Below, in pieces: positions 17,259-25,955 of a stretch of 64,000 nucleotides of DNA. Origin of the DNA: Verrucomicrobiota bacterium (GTDB lineage Bacteria > Verrucomicrobiota > Verrucomicrobiia > Limisphaerales > UBA1319); assembly GCA_022711435.1 (NCBI GenBank), contig JAKLFB010000033.1:1-64000 (forward strand), read 5' to 3'. The notes under the pieces were generated by a model that saw only the letters and a program-made list of their open reading frames with translations, had not been told where the DNA came from and made no database searches. Each line of letters starts with the position of its first letter. Position 1 is the first letter of the stretch. The position numbers and the translations under genes are program-made.

Positions 17259-20200
17259 CTACCGCCCGCTCAATTCATACCCGAAATCGCCCTGCGCCAC
17301 GGTGAAGCGAATCGCATCCGCGCTGCCGTCAGCGGGGATGCTGCGTCCGCGTCTTCCCTGGGCGTCGAGCGCGGTGAGGACGGGGGCTTGAAGCGGGCGG
17401 CCCAGAAGGCGATTGGGATCCAGGACGACCGCGAACCCTTCACTGTCGGGCAGCGGCGTGAGCAGGAGTCGATCGATCTGCCGGACGATCCGCAGCGCGC
17501 CAGCGGTGGCGATCGCGCCGAACTGGGCCGGCCTCTCGTTGGGCAGGAGGCGCAGGTTGGGGCGAAAAGCGGCCGCGGTCGGCTCGAACCGGATGCCGGT
17601 GATCCTGCCCTTGGCGCCGCTCAAGATGAGCTTGCCGATGCGATATCGGCGGTCGGATGCATCGTCTCCGAGCAACGGATATCGCCGCCCGCCCTCGCCC
17701 CGCGGGTTGAACAGCCCGACGGCCGCGGTGTACTCGCCCGGCTCCATCTCGCCGGGGATGGCCACGGTGAAATCGGTGGCGACCGCGCCCTGCCATTCCG
17801 AGGCGGGCATGGGCGGGTCGCCCCCGCCGGAGAACTCGGCCGGCCGATACCGCCCGGGCACCGGGCGCGAGAAATGGTAGAAGACCCGCAGGTCGATGGG
17901 TGCGGGGCGCTGGGCCTGCCAGTTCACCTGGAGGCTGAACTGGCGTTCTCCGAGCGGCTTGAATCCGGCGAACTCGGGCTGGATGAGCAGCGGAGCGTCG
18001 GGCTGGAAGCCGCGTCCGTTGACGTACCATGCGCCCGGCCGGCTGGAGCGCTCGACGATCTGGCCATCCAGCCGCTCGATGGACGACTCGATCGGGCCGT
18101 TCCTCGCCAGGAAACCGAACTGCGGCAGCACGCGCCCCGCGACCGTCCAGTCATCGCCGCCTCGGTTCACATAGACCTCAGCCCCCGAGCTCCATCGGAT
18201 GCAAAGGCGATGCATGTGGCCGTCCACAAAATCCACTTGTGCGATCTCATCCATGGCCACGCTTTCGATGAAGGGCTGGGCGAGCCAGTATTTGCGGACG
18301 GCTTCGCGGCCGAGGTTGGACAGATCGATCATGAGGGCGTGGCCGGTCAGGATCTCGGCGCTGAGGTAGTCGTCACTCGAGATGCCGTGCAGGGAGCGGC
18401 CGCGGCCGCCCTCGTAGCGGCCCGGGTACCCGACGCCGTGCAGGCTGAAGCGGGTGTGGTGGACGGCATCGAGCCACGGCACGCGGGCCCAGTCGCGGCA
18501 GGCCACCCGATTGTTGAACGGCCCCCCGGAAGGGCTCAGGTGCAGGAACTGGCAATCGGCGCCGTCGAGCCAGCCGATGAGCTGGTCGCTGCCGGCCTCG
18601 CTGATCGCCGGCCCGCCCCCGCAAGCCTGGCGGATCGCGTCGAATCCGTCGCCCCAGCACCGGAGCGTCTCCATCTTCGAGTGAAACGCTCCGCGGCGGT
18701 CGTAGTAATCGAAGGCGTTGATCGAGGCCCAGACGTCGACGAAATAGCTGGTGGGCTCGAGTGCGGGGGCGATTTGATCCAGGTTGCGGCGCAGGAAGGG
18801 CTGCGCGCGGTCGGGCCGGAACTGGTAGCTCTGGGCGTTGCGGCCCTCGTTGAACCAAGCCTTGCGCGGCTGCCCTTCGGCGGTGAAGGTCACGTTCTCG
18901 TAGCTGAAGCCGTCGCAGTCGGGGTAGATGTCGATGTAGTTATCGTGCAAGCCCCAGAGAGCGCCCCGCTGGCGGCAGAGGCGGCCCAGGCCGCGGAGCT
19001 CCTCGAGTGTGCCCAGGCTCGGCAGCGGCGGGAAGATGTCCGGCAGGCGGTAATCGTACCCCCAGCGCTGCCAGACATGCATGATGACCAGCGAATTGGT
19101 CAGGCCGTAATCGAAGCAGCGCGAGAGCCGGGCGGCGTCCTCGGCGTAGCGGCCGCCCCACAAGTCGAACACGAATCGGCCCGCCTTGAGGCCCACCGCC
19201 GGCGCCGGCTTCCGGTCGTAGATCGGGCGATAGCGGATCGCGCAGTCCATCGCCCCCTTCCGGCCCGGCACGAACGTGTAAATGGAATCGGGATGCGTGT
19301 GGAGGGCATAGGTTTTGCTGGCGGGATCCACATCGAGATGGTCCACGGGCGTATCGGCAGCGACCAGCAAGGCCACCCCGTTGTCGAACTCGAAGCCGAC
19401 ATGGCTGCTGGCGAGGTTGTGGCCTCCGGAGGCAGCGCGGAAGGGCTCCGGATGGTCGATGCAGTAGCCGTGGCCGTAATAGACGCGCGAGGCGAGGCGG
19501 TCGGCGGCACCGGGGGCCAGGTCGGTGATCCGGCGGTCGCTGGCGATCCGGATCCGCAGGCCTGGCCCTTCCGCCCACGCTTCGGCCACCAGCTCGCCCG
19601 GGCCGTCCGCGGTCTGAATGCGATGCTCGACGCGCAAGCGGCCGCCTGCCTTCGAGGCGGCCACGCGATCCACCGCCGCGCCGGCCGGCCAGCCGCCGAC
19701 GGGCAGATCCAGGACGCGCATTTGCATCGACTCGAGCACGACCGCCTGTCGGCCGCCGCCAAATGCCAGGGCGCCGTCAGCCAGGCCGTTGGGCCCCAGC
19801 GCCACCGCCGCGCGGCATTCGCCCCCGAGGTCGAAGAGGTGGACGCCCTCGGCCGCCTCGCCCATCCGCACGGCCCTGCGGGCGCGCTCGTGCAGCTCCG
19901 CCTTCTCGGCCGGGGACAGCCGGACGGGAGTTGGCCCCGCGACGACGACAGGGTCGCCCCAGAAGGCCGAGTCGCAGGTGGTGTCCTGCTTCGGGCCCGG
20001 GTGGGTCTCGAGACGCAGCTCGATCTGGCGGCCGCGGAACCGCTCGAGGCTGGCTTCACCGGGCACCCAGGTCTTGCTGGCGGAGTGGCGTTCGAAGATC
20101 GGCTCCCCGTTCGCCCACACGCGGAACGTGACCCCGTCGCTGGGCGGCTCCGTCGGTCCATGGTCTCGAATGGCCTGGAAGAAGACCAGGCGGGCGGGTG

Positions 20201-20936
20201 TCTGCGGCAGCGCCAGCCGATACGAGGCAAACAGCGTGCCCGGCCCGCCGCGGTAGGGGGGGTGGACCTGGATCGACTGCCGCGTCTCGCCGCGGCTCAC
20301 CGGCCCGACAGCGAAATGCGCACCGGATGCGTCGTCGCTGCCGGTCCATCCGGCGCCCAGCAACTGGGGCGGCTGGCCGAACCGCTGCCAGCTGATTTCA
20401 GAGCCATGCCTGGCCGCCAGCGGCACCGCGCCCGACTCGGGAACCCGAATCACCCCCACCGGGACCGCCGGACGGGGCAGGGCGGAAAAGTCGTTCGTGA
20501 AGATCCGGATGGCGGTGGCCCTATGCGTGCGGCCATCGGCGGTGAATTCGGCGTCGATGCGCACCGGATACAGCGCGGAGTATGCGCCTTTGCCCGCGGC
20601 GAGGGCGAATTCCGCCTGGCTCGAGCCTCGGGCGGGAACGGTCACGGCAGCTCGGGACGCACCCACCGCGTAGCATTCATCCACCAGCCCGGTGAGGACA
20701 AGAGACAAGGGGATCGGCTGAGGGCTCGCGTTGGAGACGGTGACGCGGACCGGGCGCGGCTCGCCGTAGTTCGTAGCCAGGGGCACGGGCGCGATCAGGA
20801 CCGTGACCGGCCCTTCCGTGGCGTTGTGGCCGTCAAAGGCGGCTGCCCGAAACGCCGGCAGGATCAACGCCAAAACCATCGATGAACAAAAAACGCATTT
20901 CACTGGAGATCTCTTGCTTTTTCGCGGATGGCTCAT
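17259..20936 (-). CDS. Large secreted protein with a putative glycoside-hydrolase-like barrel
   Basis: The 1225-residue product starts with a basic n-region and hydrophobic core (about 14-34), so it is exported. Residues 35-330 look like beta-sandwich and NPCBM-like modules (VRVTVSNASPQPIPLSL; DPVVVAG). The central part resembles a TIM barrel: LVIMHVWQRWGYDYRLPD, GLHDNYIDIYPD, YFVDVWASINAFDYYD, and an AISEAGSDQLIGWLDGADC segment. These acidic strand ends suggest a retaining glycosidase related to GH101- or GH36-like enzymes, but I cannot assign a family or a catalytic pair. C-terminal beta domains follow. Intact and well coded, it is probably involved in polysaccharide or glycoprotein breakdown. 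Confidence 0.6.
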   Translation of the reverse strand: MSHPRKSKRSPVKCVFCSSMVLALILPAFRAAAFDGHNATEGPVTVLIAPVPLATNYGEPRPVRVTVSNASPQPIPLSLVLTGLVDECYAVGASRAAVTVPARGSSQAEFALAAGKGAYSALYPVRIDAEFTADGRTHRATAIRIFTNDFSALPRPAVPVGVIRVPESGAVPLAARHGSEISWQRFGQPPQLLGAGWTGSDDASGAHFAVGPVSRGETRQSIQVHPPYRGGPGTLFASYRLALPQTPARLVFFQAIRDHGPTEPPSDGVTFRVWANGEPIFERHSASKTWVPGEASLERFRGRQIELRLETHPGPKQDTTCDSAFWGDPVVVAGPTPVRLSPAEKAELHERARRAVRMGEAAEGVHLFDLGGECRAAVALGPNGLADGALAFGGGRQAVVLESMQMRVLDLPVGGWPAGAAVDRVAASKAGGRLRVEHRIQTADGPGELVAEAWAEGPGLRIRIASDRRITDLAPGAADRLASRVYYGHGYCIDHPEPFRAASGGHNLASSHVGFEFDNGVALLVAADTPVDHLDVDPASKTYALHTHPDSIYTFVPGRKGAMDCAIRYRPIYDRKPAPAVGLKAGRFVFDLWGGRYAEDAARLSRCFDYGLTNSLVIMHVWQRWGYDYRLPDIFPPLPSLGTLEELRGLGRLCRQRGALWGLHDNYIDIYPDCDGFSYENVTFTAEGQPRKAWFNEGRNAQSYQFRPDRAQPFLRRNLDQIAPALEPTSYFVDVWASINAFDYYDRRGAFHSKMETLRCWGDGFDAIRQACGGGPAISEAGSDQLIGWLDGADCQFLHLSPSGGPFNNRVACRDWARVPWLDAVHHTRFSLHGVGYPGRYEGGRGRSLHGISSDDYLSAEILTGHALMIDLSNLGREAVRKYWLAQPFIESVAMDEIAQVDFVDGHMHRLCIRWSSGAEVYVNRGGDDWTVAGRVLPQFGFLARNGPIESSIERLDGQIVERSSRPGAWYVNGRGFQPDAPLLIQPEFAGFKPLGERQFSLQVNWQAQRPAPIDLRVFYHFSRPVPGRYRPAEFSGGGDPPMPASEWQGAVATDFTVAIPGEMEPGEYTAAVGLFNPRGEGGRRYPLLGDDASDRRYRIGKLILSGAKGRITGIRFEPTAAAFRPNLRLLPNERPAQFGAIATAGALRIVRQIDRLLLTPLPDSEGFAVVLDPNRLLGRPLQAPVLTALDAQGRRGRSIPADGSADAIRFTVAQGDFGYELSGR

Positions 20937-21254
20937 GGGATGACATATCAGCTTGCCGATCCCGTGCCGTCAACAACTCCTCGACGAGGCGAATTGTCCA
21001 ATACATTCGGATTTGCGCAGTCCATCATGCTGCCGCGGATGCGAATGAATCCCAGACCGCGCGGAGCGTCGTGGACTGCGGCAGTCCCCTGCCGCCGTGG
21101 AATGAGCCAACAAGATCACATGCAAAACCGGCCACGCACACCCCCCCGACACCCGATCGCCCATCGCTGCCGCCAAAGCAGGCTCAGCCTGGACTATGGG
21201 AGGAAATCCTGGATAATCTTCGGCATGGGGCGAGGCCGGCGGAGCAAATCGACC
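20937..21254. other. Intergenic region between divergent genes
   Basis: This 318-base spacer separates the divergent large secreted protein and the esterase. Plus-strand codons are open through most of it in frame with the esterase but read as Arg/Pro/Ser-rich noise. I saw no convincing promoter hexamers, RNA gene or repeat. Confidence 0.3.
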
Positions 21255-22211
21255 ATGAAAATGTGCTTCATCGCGACGATGTCGGCGATCGCATTGCGGC
21301 TGGCCTGCCTTGGCGATCCACCGCCGCAGGAAACAGCCTTTCCTCTCACCAATGCGGAAACGGGACGCGTTGGATCTGGACTCACGCTGCCGGCAGTCGC
21401 GGCTCGTGTCGACGAACCGGTCGTCGATGCCAGCGGCATGGTTCGATATGCGATCCGATCGCCTTACCAGCAAGGCCAGACAACGGTGCGGTTCCTGGCC
21501 CCACCGGAAGGCGCATCCGGCGCCGAACATCGATTTTTGTTCGTGCTGCCAGTCGAGCCCGGAGCAGCAAACCGCTACGGGGACGGCCTCCTGGAAGTGC
21601 TGCAGCACCGGCTGCACATTCGACATCATCTTGTGGTCGTGGCGCCGTCGTTCAGCGATTGGCCTTGGTATGCGGATCATCCGACCAACGCGCTGATCCG
21701 ACAGGAAACCTATCTGCTGAAGACAATCCTCCCGCTGGCCGACCGCCTGTATCCGACACCGCATCCGCGGCGTCTGCTGCTGGGCTTCAGCAAGTCGGGC
21801 TGGGGCGCTATGACACTGATTCTACGGCATCCCGACCTGTTTGACGCCGCCTGCGTGTGGGATGCTCCGCTGATGATGGATCAGCCCGGCCGATATAACT
21901 CAGGCCCGATCTTTCACACACAGGAGAATTTCGATCGCTATCGCGTCTCGCGCCTTCTGCGGGAGAACGCAGGCGCTTTCCGCGCCGTCCAACGGATCGG
22001 ACTGATGGGTTGCTGCAACTTCGGCGACCACATGCGGCAGACTCATGATCTGCTCGACAGGCTTGGCATACCGCATGTGTACATCGACCGCACGCGAAAG
22101 ACCCACGCCTGGGACAGCGGATGGGTGGAGGATGCCGTGGACCAACTCGTCGCGATGGCGGGTTCGTCCTCCTCGCACCCACCTGGCCCTGGTCCAGGTG
22201 TCCGTCGTTGA
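21255..22211 (+). CDS. Secreted alpha/beta-hydrolase (esterase family)
   Basis: About 318 residues from Met 21255, which begins a short hydrophobic export signal ending near LACLG, so a lipoprotein is possible; Met 21225 is an alternative start. The alpha/beta-hydrolase core has the nucleophile elbow GFSKSGWGA (G-x-S-x-x-G) around residues 174-182, and a late His in RKTHAWDSGW fits the catalytic His. It resembles the putative esterase (esterase D/Fes-like) family, which cleaves acyl or feruloyl esters. Its setting among secreted glycan enzymes supports deacylation of plant or algal polysaccharides, but the substrate is unknown. It ends 70 bases before a convergent gene. Confidence 0.65.
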   Translation: MKMCFIATMSAIALRLACLGDPPPQETAFPLTNAETGRVGSGLTLPAVAARVDEPVVDASGMVRYAIRSPYQQGQTTVRFLAPPEGASGAEHRFLFVLPVEPGAANRYGDGLLEVLQHRLHIRHHLVVVAPSFSDWPWYADHPTNALIRQETYLLKTILPLADRLYPTPHPRRLLLGFSKSGWGAMTLILRHPDLFDAACVWDAPLMMDQPGRYNSGPIFHTQENFDRYRVSRLLRENAGAFRAVQRIGLMGCCNFGDHMRQTHDLLDRLGIPHVYIDRTRKTHAWDSGWVEDAVDQLVAMAGSSSSHPPGPGPGVRR

Positions 22212-22281
22212 CCAGGACGCCAGCCGAGATCGAGCGCACCCAAGCAGGATCCACAGCGCAGATCTTCTTGGCATTGGCGTG

Positions 22282-24570
22282 CTACCGGCTGAGCAAGGCG
22301 TCAGGGCGGCCCTTCGCATTTAAATGTCTGAACTGCCCATACACGACATCGTTGAACATCCGCTTTTTCGCGCCTACGTAAGCGTCATGCCAGTAATTGA
22401 GCATCTCGGGCGAGTATGGCTCTCCTTCCGGATGCTGGGGCGTGTAGTGTTCGAGTGTCTTGTCGTAGTACTCGAGCCCGCCGTGGCAGGTCCGGTCCGA
22501 GCCGAACACCCACCACGCCAGAGCCACCCATGGGCCCGCCTTGAGGTGGTCATAGTAGGATTCCATGGTCTCCACGGGAGTCGTGTAAGTGGACTCATCT
22601 CCCTTCGAAGGGCCCAATTGGCCGCACGCCGCGATATACCACATTTCGGCGCCTTGGGCGCCCGCTAGCTCGATGCCGCTCATCAGGGCGTGCGTATCGT
22701 TCCAGCACGCGGGGATCCAGGTCCGGGGATCGTGGCTGTTGGTGCAAACCCCAACCCGCAAACCCTCGGGATAATACCGGGTTCGAATGCGCTGCCACTC
22801 GTCTGAATGGGCGCGGACGGCCGCGCGGGGGATGGATCGATCGGCGGGATCGAACGGGCTGTGCTTGTGGAACCAGTAATGGTAGACGTCCACGCCGATG
22901 GCCTGGACGTTGGAGGGGAGCCGGACGCGCTGCCGCTGGTCCACATCCTCCTGCGTGGCCGCATAGCATCCGTCATAATTCAAGGCCGCATAACCGAGCA
23001 TGTTGTACCACCCCTTGATGTGCCGGAAAGGTTGCTCGCCATTCAGACGCCGCAGGCGGATGGTCCGGTCATAATCGCCATACACTCGCTCCAGGCCGGC
23101 CGTCCGCAAACCGCATTCGCCTTCATCGCCAAGCTTGCTCGCCAGCATGTTGTTGATGATCTGACGGCCGGTGGCGCGCTGTCCCTCCGGATTGACCAGC
23201 TCGCGGTCGCGGTTTTCCCACAGCTTTTCAAGGATATGCCGGAACGGAATGTACTGCTCATCCGCCGGCTTCCGGCTGTCGTAATAGCAGCGGATCACGA
23301 GCAGTTGGCGGTGGTGGAACGCCCGGATCATCAGGTCGATCAGCTCGTCGCGCCACTCGTCCTTGCGCGCATAGAGCATGATGGCCGTGGACCATTGACT
23401 GGCAATGTCGATCCGCCGGATGTTCTCGGCGTGATACGCCGCCAGCGGCTGATCGCCCGACCACTTCATCAGGTAATACTCCATCAGGTAGGGCAGAATC
23501 CCGATTCCCTCTTTCGGCGTGTAGACGCGAATGGGAACGTAGGAGTAGCTGATGACGTCCCCGCGGACGTATCCGCGAGGCAGCGTTTCCGCGCTGGACG
23601 ATTCGGATTCGGCCGGCGGATCCCCCACAGCCGCGCCGCTCCCGCCTTCCGCGCCAGCGCGAATCCGATCGAGGGAATCGCGCAGCCGCGCCGGATCGTC
23701 CGCCAGCAGGCTGATCGGCCCGTGCGGCAACAGCACCCGCATTTCGTCGATGCTGCCGCGGGTTGCATTCAGATGCAATTGGGCGCCCGAGCGGCGAACG
23801 CGTTCGACCGTCGTGCCGTCCCCGATCCACTTGGGCCACAGACGGATCATGTCCACGCCGGCGGCCGCAAACGACTCGATGTCGTCCGGCTTTTCGATCA
23901 AGCCGAGCTGTCGGGCTTCGGGCAGCAATCCGCGGAACAGCGCAGCGTCGGCGACGCTGTGGACGCCGAGGATGGTTCGCGCCGGCTCGCCGAATCGCCG
24001 CACTTCATCAGCGACAGCTCGCGCGTAGGCTTCGCCCGCCTCCTTCAAATCCAGCAGCACACCCGCTTTGCCCCGGCACAACGCAAGGCTCTCGCGCAGC
24101 GCCGGAATCCGCTCCCCTCGATAGCTCAGGGCAAACCGTCCGCTGGCGTCCAGGGCTTGGAGTTCGGCAAGCGTGAGGTCCCGCGCCCGGCCCCGGCCGC
24201 TGGTGGTCCGATCCAGCGTCGCGTCGTGCAACAGAAAGAGCCAGCCGTCCCGGCTCGTGCGCACGTCCATTTCGACCGCGGTCGCCCCGGCTTCGATCGC
24301 CCGCCGGATGGCGGCCAATGTGTTCTCCGGCGCCTCGGCCATTGCGCCCCGATGCCCGACCCGATATTTGACTTGGGCCGCGGCCGCAGCCAGGCTCGCG
24401 TCTGGTGCGGGAAGGTCAGCGAGGCGCGCCTCAGGCCGATCACGTTGTCCAGCCGGGGCGGTGTTCCCCGATTGAATCCCCGGTTCCTCCGCGTTGATCC
24501 GAGATTCCTTCAGGAGCGCAAAGCCCAGAAAACAAAGGAAGATGGCGCCGATCGACGTTCTGATATTCAT
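22282..24570 (-). CDS. Glycerophosphodiester phosphodiesterase fused to a large unassigned C-terminal domain
   Basis: About 762 residues from Met 24570; Met 24579 is also possible. A membrane/signal segment (1-25) leads into a GDPD domain at about 65-320 with the HRG, PENT, E-x-D (VEMDV) and HD (LLHDATLDRT) motifs that bind the metal and phosphodiester. This half should hydrolyse glycerophosphodiesters or related phosphodiesters outside the cytoplasm. The C-terminal 430 residues form a separate aromatic-rich domain (GVDVYHYWFHKH, MWYIAACGQLG, ALAWWVFGSD), possibly a TIM barrel related to glycosidases. I do not recognise the family. The joint, around residue 325, is a Ser/Glu/Ala-rich linker. 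The gene is intact. Confidence 0.65.
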   Translation of the reverse strand: MNIRTSIGAIFLCFLGFALLKESRINAEEPGIQSGNTAPAGQRDRPEARLADLPAPDASLAAAAAQVKYRVGHRGAMAEAPENTLAAIRRAIEAGATAVEMDVRTSRDGWLFLLHDATLDRTTSGRGRARDLTLAELQALDASGRFALSYRGERIPALRESLALCRGKAGVLLDLKEAGEAYARAVADEVRRFGEPARTILGVHSVADAALFRGLLPEARQLGLIEKPDDIESFAAAGVDMIRLWPKWIGDGTTVERVRRSGAQLHLNATRGSIDEMRVLLPHGPISLLADDPARLRDSLDRIRAGAEGGSGAAVGDPPAESESSSAETLPRGYVRGDVISYSYVPIRVYTPKEGIGILPYLMEYYLMKWSGDQPLAAYHAENIRRIDIASQWSTAIMLYARKDEWRDELIDLMIRAFHHRQLLVIRCYYDSRKPADEQYIPFRHILEKLWENRDRELVNPEGQRATGRQIINNMLASKLGDEGECGLRTAGLERVYGDYDRTIRLRRLNGEQPFRHIKGWYNMLGYAALNYDGCYAATQEDVDQRQRVRLPSNVQAIGVDVYHYWFHKHSPFDPADRSIPRAAVRAHSDEWQRIRTRYYPEGLRVGVCTNSHDPRTWIPACWNDTHALMSGIELAGAQGAEMWYIAACGQLGPSKGDESTYTTPVETMESYYDHLKAGPWVALAWWVFGSDRTCHGGLEYYDKTLEHYTPQHPEGEPYSPEMLNYWHDAYVGAKKRMFNDVVYGQFRHLNAKGRPDALLSR

Positions 24571-24926
24571 GCGTCTCATGGCCGTTGACCGGTTCAACCG
24601 ATCATATGACTGCGCCGTCGTGATCCCGTTCGTTGTGTTTGACTTGAACGTAATCTGCCTAATCAGAAACCAGTCCGCAAGATCCCCCTGCGTAGTCCCG
24701 CACGTACCGTCGCTCAACGACGCCACGTCCAAGAGAGTGTCGAACGCAAGATCGACAATAAACACCTGTTCATTTGTCAATGGATGGGACGGCCATTGTG
24801 CGCGCTGAAACACCCAAAACTAACCTGGTGGGCCGACTTGCGGAATGGGGGCGTGCTCGCGACCATTGCCCGCCGATAGGACATGCCCATATGTCAACTA
24901 CAAATGGTTGACCCGCGGACCACCGC
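24571..24926. other. Lower-GC upstream region of the GDPD fusion gene
   Basis: This stretch is noticeably less GC-rich than its surroundings. On the minus strand TTGACA (24775-24780) matches the -35 consensus; the sequence 14-17 bases downstream (TATTGT or TGTCGA) is only a fair -10. It may carry the GDPD gene promoter. The minus-strand frame stays open upstream to 24813, but nothing supports translation from there. Confidence 0.3.
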
Positions 24927-25290
24927 TCATCCTCGCTCCCTCCGCCTGCCCTCGTTCAGCTTCCGCCTCATGCTCTCCACAAGCCGGAACTTCGCTGCGT
25001 CGTTTGCCAAACTGGCTCCGAATCGCCGCACCACTTCGGTTGCCGCCCCGTGCGTCCACCCACCCAATCCCCGCACCACCAGATGATAGTGGTGGGTCAT
25101 CAGGACGAACGCGTGCACTTCCACGCCCAAACGCTCCGGCAACTCCGCCGCCAATCCCAGAAACCGCCGTCGATCTCCTGGTTGCCGTAGTAATTCAGGC
25201 CGATATAGGCGGGAGCAGCCGCGGCGGCGCCCTTGGGAATCCACAGAATTTTGAATTCGCGTCAGCGTCGCGGAATGATACGCCGCGCGA
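24927..25290 (-). pseudogene. Decayed RAYT-like (Y1/HUH) transposase fragment joined to an esterase fragment
   Basis: One minus-strand frame contains DRRRFLGLAAELPERLGVEV and HAFVLMTHHYHLVVRG. This is the region around the HUH motif (here HYH) of REP-associated tyrosine transposases. The N-terminal part of the family is absent. Just upstream, in another frame, REFKILWIPKG and PAYIGLNYYGNQEID look like the start of an acetylxylan/glucuronoyl-type esterase and stop exactly where the transposase-like frame begins. The region is therefore a mosaic of two broken genes. RAYTs mobilise REP-type palindromes and could relate to the inverted-repeat element at 3886-4038. Confidence 0.5.
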
Positions 25291-25383
25291 GCGCTATCCA
25301 ACGTGCCGATTTGCCGCATGTCCATGCCCGGCACACAGGTTAGAATTCGATCGAATCCGAACAAACAAAAACGATCGAGCCTT

Positions 25384-25737
25384 ATGAAACACACCTCTTG
25401 CTTGGGAACGATCTGCACTTTGTCGGCTCTGGCGATTGCGGCGTTTGCGGCGCTGCTTTGGGCCCAGGCGCCGCGCGGCGCGCGCAAGCAGCGTCTCCGG
25501 ATCCATCCCGATCTCACCGGCCTCTACGGCGCAACGCCAGTTGAGAAGATCCGGTTCGATGGCGACCAGGTCGCGTTCGATCTGCGCTGGCAATTTGGCG
25601 ATCGCACCTTCGAGACGAAGTTCGCGGGCAAACTGGCGGAATCCAAGCTCGAAGGCGAGCTGACCTCGGAGCGCGGCGCCACCAAGGTCGCCGGTACCAA
25701 GGTCGTTCGCGCCATGCGCGGACGCGGCGCGCGCTGA
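25384..25737 (+). CDS. Small secreted beta-rich protein of unknown function
   Basis: 117 residues from Met 25384. Residues 1-30 are a clear signal peptide (MKHTSCLGT, Ala/Leu-rich core, LWAQA). The mature part has alternating strands: IRFDGDQVAFDLRWQFGD, TFETKFAGKLAESKLEGEL. This pattern resembles the small beta module found next to DUF1080/GH16-like domains in Verrucomicrobiota and Planctomycetes, where such proteins bind or modify glycans. No catalytic residues can be pointed out. Upstream codons from 25303 are open but lack a credible start. No ribosome binding site stands out. Confidence 0.5.
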   Translation: MKHTSCLGTICTLSALAIAAFAALLWAQAPRGARKQRLRIHPDLTGLYGATPVEKIRFDGDQVAFDLRWQFGDRTFETKFAGKLAESKLEGELTSERGATKVAGTKVVRAMRGRGAR

Positions 25738-25955
25738 TCCGAATTCCTGGCGGGAAGCGGGCCGATCCCTCCCGCGCGATCGGGCCGCAGCCGTTGAAGC
25801 CCGCGCGGGCTGGCGATGCGGATCGGTCCAAAACGCCTGCTCGCGCGGCAGAGGGTTGGGCTGCTTTTCCAAAACGCCAATCATGAGCGCATCGATGCTG
25901 CTCGCATCGGTATGCCTGGCGTTTTGCGCCCGTGGGACTCAACCCGGGAGCTCCT

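Noticed and set aside
17010..20885. A 1291-codon plus-strand open frame.
   Set aside because: It starts inside phoR and mirrors the large minus-strand secreted protein; low-complexity composition and no domain.
22807..24588. A 593-codon plus-strand open frame.
   Set aside because: It mirrors the GDPD fusion gene; no signal, motif or start supports it.
24571..24813. Upstream in-frame extension of the GDPD fusion protein.
   Set aside because: It adds about 81 residues before a good export signal; translation from Met 24570 or 24579 explains the protein better.
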